Assembly (NCBI GenBank): GCA_963575745.1
Contig: CAUYUJ010006350.1
Location: forward strand, 1-54,309
DNA length: 54,309 bases
Direction of reading: 5' to 3'
Origin: Prorocentrum cordatum
Taxonomy: Eukaryota; Sar; Dinophyceae; Prorocentrales; Prorocentraceae
Shown: positions 52,490 to 54,309 of the stretch, piece by piece
Position numbering within the stretch: position 1 is the stretch's first letter
Layout: each line of letters opens with the position of its first letter
Program-made: the position numbers and the translations under genes
Notes under the pieces: generated by a model
Seen by the model: only the letters and a program-made list of their open reading frames with translations
Database searches by the model: none
What the model was told of the DNA's origin: nothing

Positions 52490-52840
52490 GGCAAAGCCGC
52501 ACGGAAAATCCGCGTTAGTTTCCCCCTCACAATTCGGTTTTGCAGAAAATGGCGCGCCAATCTGGGAAACGAGCGCCGGACAGGAAAATGCCTGCGGAAA
52601 TTTCACGAGCGTTTCCCCCTCCGAGCGCCCGTTTCCAGAAACCTCCGTGTCACTCGGAAAACCGCGCGCTGGGCAAGAAAACGTCCGCGAAAAAATCGCG
52701 AGCGTTTCCCCCTGCCAGCGTGGATTTCCATTTCCAAAGAAATCAACGCCGCCCTCGGGATCGCGCGCTGGACAGGAAAAGGCCCGCGAAAAATTTGCGA
52801 GCGTTTCCCTCTTCCAGCGCGCACCTCCCTGCGTCCTGGG
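52490..52840 (-). repeat. 93-99 bp tandem repeat, four copies, open on the minus strand
   Basis: CGCGAGCGTTTCCC (plus strand) recurs near 52516, 52605, 52698 and 52797. The spacings of 99 and 93 bp between the better copies are multiples of three. The minus strand reads a peptide repeat, GETLANFSRAFSCPAR / GETLAIFSRTFSCPAR / GETLVKFPQAFSCPA, inside an open frame running from 53314 to 51779. The conserved peptide with diverged third bases hints at coding, but the frame's 5' part is low complexity, its end overlaps the giant gene region in another frame, and no family is known. It may be an upstream exon or a separate gene. Confidence 0.5.
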
Positions 52841-52965
52841 GCCCGCCCCTGCCCCTGGCCCCGGCCCCTGGTCCCCCGGGCCCGGCCCCTGGGTTTCCGG
52901 CCCCTGGGTCCCCGGCCCCGCCCCTGGACCCGCCCCCGGCCCCGCCACCAACCCGAAACCCACAT
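52841..52965. repeat. CCCCGGCCCCTGG low-complexity repeats
   Basis: Short GC-rich words (GGCCCCTGGG, CCCGGCCCC) repeated irregularly, giving Gly/Pro/Ala translations. Confidence 0.8.
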
Positions 52966-52974
52966 TACCTAGGC

Positions 52975-53230
52975 TGAGATGAGACTGGGGGATACCCAGT
53001 CTCACCGGCAGTTCACCAAGTACTACCTCATTTCCCGTCACACCCCCGGGCCGACTGGGGGAAAACCCAGCTGTCGGGGAGGGAAGTGTGCTCCTAGAGC
53101 CTGCGCCTAGCGCCACCCTGCCAAGAGGATGGCAGGGCTGAGGACGACGGTCTCCCATGGGATTGGGAAGGACCGCCGTGCCCGGGAGGAAAGAACGACC
53201 GCCTTGGGGGCGATCGTCCAATCCGGTCTG
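52975..53230. other. Cluster of small hairpins
   Basis: GAGACTGGG-GGATA-CCCAGTCTC (about 52981-53005) is a perfect 9-bp stem. Others are CTGGGGGAAAACCCAG (about 53054), CCTGCCAAGAGGATGGCAGG (about 53118) and CGACCGCC..GGGGGCGATCG (about 53199). This could be a structured RNA or a run of small palindromic elements. I do not recognise an RNA family. Confidence 0.4.
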
Positions 53231-53300
53231 TGCGCGTGCGTGCGTGCGTGTGTGTGTGTGTGTGTCTGTGTGTGTGCGTGTGCGCGCGTGTGTGCGCGCG
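53231..53300. repeat. (TG)n/(CG)n microsatellite
   Basis: GTGCGTGCGTGTGTGTGTGT-type dinucleotide sequence, the counterpart of the CA region at 33290-34900 on the other side of the giant gene. Confidence 0.9.
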
Positions 53301-53577
53301 CCGCGGCCGCCCAAGCGCCCGCGCCCGCCCGCGCGGCGCGCCCCCGTCCCCGCGCCTGCGCGCGGGTCCTGGGGGCGGTCGCGCGGGGCGGGGCGCGGCG
53401 CTGGCGAGCCGGCGGCGCGGGGCGTTCGTCGTCGTTGTTGTCGCCGCCGTCCCTTCCCCCCCCTTTTCTGTCTCCTCTGCTCTCCCTCTTCCTTCTGCTT
53501 TCTCCTCTTCTTTCCCTCCTTCCTCCTTCCTTACCCCTCCCCTCTCTGCTGCTTTCTCTCCGCCCTCTTCCCAAACG
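53301..53577. other. GC-rich then CT-rich sequence without a gene
   Basis: GC-rich sequence to about 53450, then a pyrimidine-rich stretch (TCTCC, CTTCC words) to about 53560. Open frames on both strands are compositional. Confidence 0.5.
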
Positions 53578-53900
53578 CGCGCGCCCGGGGTCTCGCCCCC
53601 CGGGCCGCGCGAGCGCCAACCCCGGATTATCGCCCTGGGGCCGGTGCGCCCGGAGTCTCGTCCCCGGGCTGCTGGTGCACACGGTTTACGTGTGCAGAGA
53701 CAGCCTAACGCACGCGTTTACTGTGCGTGCAGGACCGCGGACGCGCGCGCCCGGGGTCTCGCCCCCCGGGCCGCGCGAGCGCCAACGGGTCCTCGCCTCG
53801 AGGCCGCGCGCGCTCAGGATCTCGCCTTCCGGGCCGCTTGCGGTTACGCGTGCAGGGGCGGCCTCACTCACGAGACTTACCGTGCGTGAAGACGCTGGAA
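53578..53900. repeat. 166-bp duplication with sub-repeats
   Basis: GCGCCCGGGGTCTCGCCCCC followed by CGGGCCGCGCGAGCGCCAAC occurs at about 53581 and 53747, 166 bp apart. Degraded half-copies (GCCCGGAGTCTCGTCCCCGG, CTCAGGATCTCGCCTTCCGG) lie about 65 bp after each. The words GTTTACGTGTGCAGAGACAG and GTTTACTGTGCGTGCAGGA follow. Confidence 0.85.
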
Positions 53901-53946
53901 ACTTCGCGGGACGGAGCTCTGGGGACTCTGGAAAGCTTTCCTGGAC

Positions 53947-54283
53947 TGGCGCCGGCGGTGAACCGTCAACCTAGTCACCGCCGGGAACCTCGTAGAGCTC
54001 CTCCCACGCGTGAGAGTGCTCAGAGTCGAAAGAGAGAGCTTCTGGAAGCATTTCTCGAAAAAGGGAAAAATGGTGTTTTTTTTGTCGACATGAAGATGGT
54101 TGCTCCAAGTGTTTCGATAGTAAAAGTGCGCCTACAGAGCTTATACTGAGACAGCGAGCCCCTCATAGTCGTTTACAGGTGCGAAAAATATGCTTTCTCA
54201 AAATGAATTGTCAAATATCTTTCAAAGAATTACGAAAGCACCCAAAAGTTATCACTTTGTCCTTTCTGGCCGGGTGGGCCAAC
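53947..54283 (+). repeat. Head-element short unit
   Basis: Head at 53947-54001 (stem GGTGA opposite TCACC, loop ACCGTCAACCTAG). It is followed by GTCGACATGAAGATGG, TAGTAAAAGTGCGCCTACAG and the backbone (TTCTCAAAATGAATTGTCAA, TTTCTGGCCGGGTGGGCCAA). It has the same order as units 9-10 and marks the right edge of the Helitron-bearing region. It ends CCAACT. Confidence 0.9.
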
Positions 54284-54309
54284 TGGCGCCGGCGGTGAAC
54301 CGTCAACCT
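54284..54309 (+). repeat. Head element, cut by the window end
   Basis: TGGCGCCGGCGGTGAACC then GTCAACCT: the first half of a GGTGA-type head, preceded by CCAACT like most others. Confidence 0.9.

Noticed and set aside
52965-53060. U1-like snRNA (ATTACCTAGG followed by GGGGGATACC)
   Set aside because: The 5' splice-site-pairing sequence and the stem order of U1 are not matched, and there is no Sm site in place.

Overview
The window is nuclear DNA of a dinoflagellate, judged from the sequence alone. A 22-nt block at 6226-6247 matches the dinoflagellate spliced leader at 21 positions, and it is not followed by the GT donor of an SL RNA gene, so it is the scar of a retroposed trans-spliced mRNA. 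The high GC content, the very large triplet, AT and CA microsatellites, the minisatellites and the near absence of host genes fit such a genome. I cannot name the species; a Prorocentrum- or Symbiodinium-like lineage is a guess. No rRNA, tRNA or CRISPR array was recognised.

Layout. 1-10080: microsatellites (GGA, TCA, CTC, TA and a 1.8-kb CTA/TAC block), minisatellites (about 38, 22, 48/54 and 70 bp periods) and one SL-marked retrocopy. 10080-14511: a nest of elements sharing a 55-58 bp hairpin 'head', including a 2.36-kb foldback element (10725-13083) and a 0.64-kb inverted-repeat element (13868-14508). 14512-16802: a rearranged relic of the N-terminal part of the large gene described next. 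16803-33176: sixteen head-to-tail units, each starting with the head. Most of them carry 3-6 copies of a 178-bp satellite monomer and a conserved tail. 33177-34950: two short direct repeats, CA arrays and two copies of an 82-bp inverted-repeat element. 34951-51774, minus strand: one giant transposon gene. 51780-54309: low complexity, a coding-like 93-99 bp repeat, hairpins, a 166-bp duplication and two more heads.

The large gene. Four minus-strand reading frames (51774-47875, 47959-45371, 45365-41034, 41076-34951) follow one another without a gap. Each change is in the -1 direction and occurs at or near a G run, so together they read as one protein of about 5,600 residues. From N to C terminus they carry a Cys/His module of unknown family, four helicase-associated-type repeats, an acidic stretch, a C2H2 finger, a DUF6570-like segment, a Helitron Rep nuclease (HUH motif and YxxxY tyrosines), a Pif1-type SF1 helicase and a ubiquitin-specific-protease (C19) domain with Cys and His boxes. 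Rep plus Pif1 identifies a rolling-circle Helitron-type element. The fused USP, where many Helentron-type relatives carry an OTU protease, and the long N-terminal extension make this the most unusual item here.

Working together. The Helitron Rep/helicase region would supply rolling-circle mobilisation for its own element. The head family has covarying hairpins, a recurring ACT junction and filled versus empty sites visible inside the window. It looks like a second mobile family. Whether the giant protein mobilises it is untested, but a relic of the giant gene sits directly between two diverging heads.
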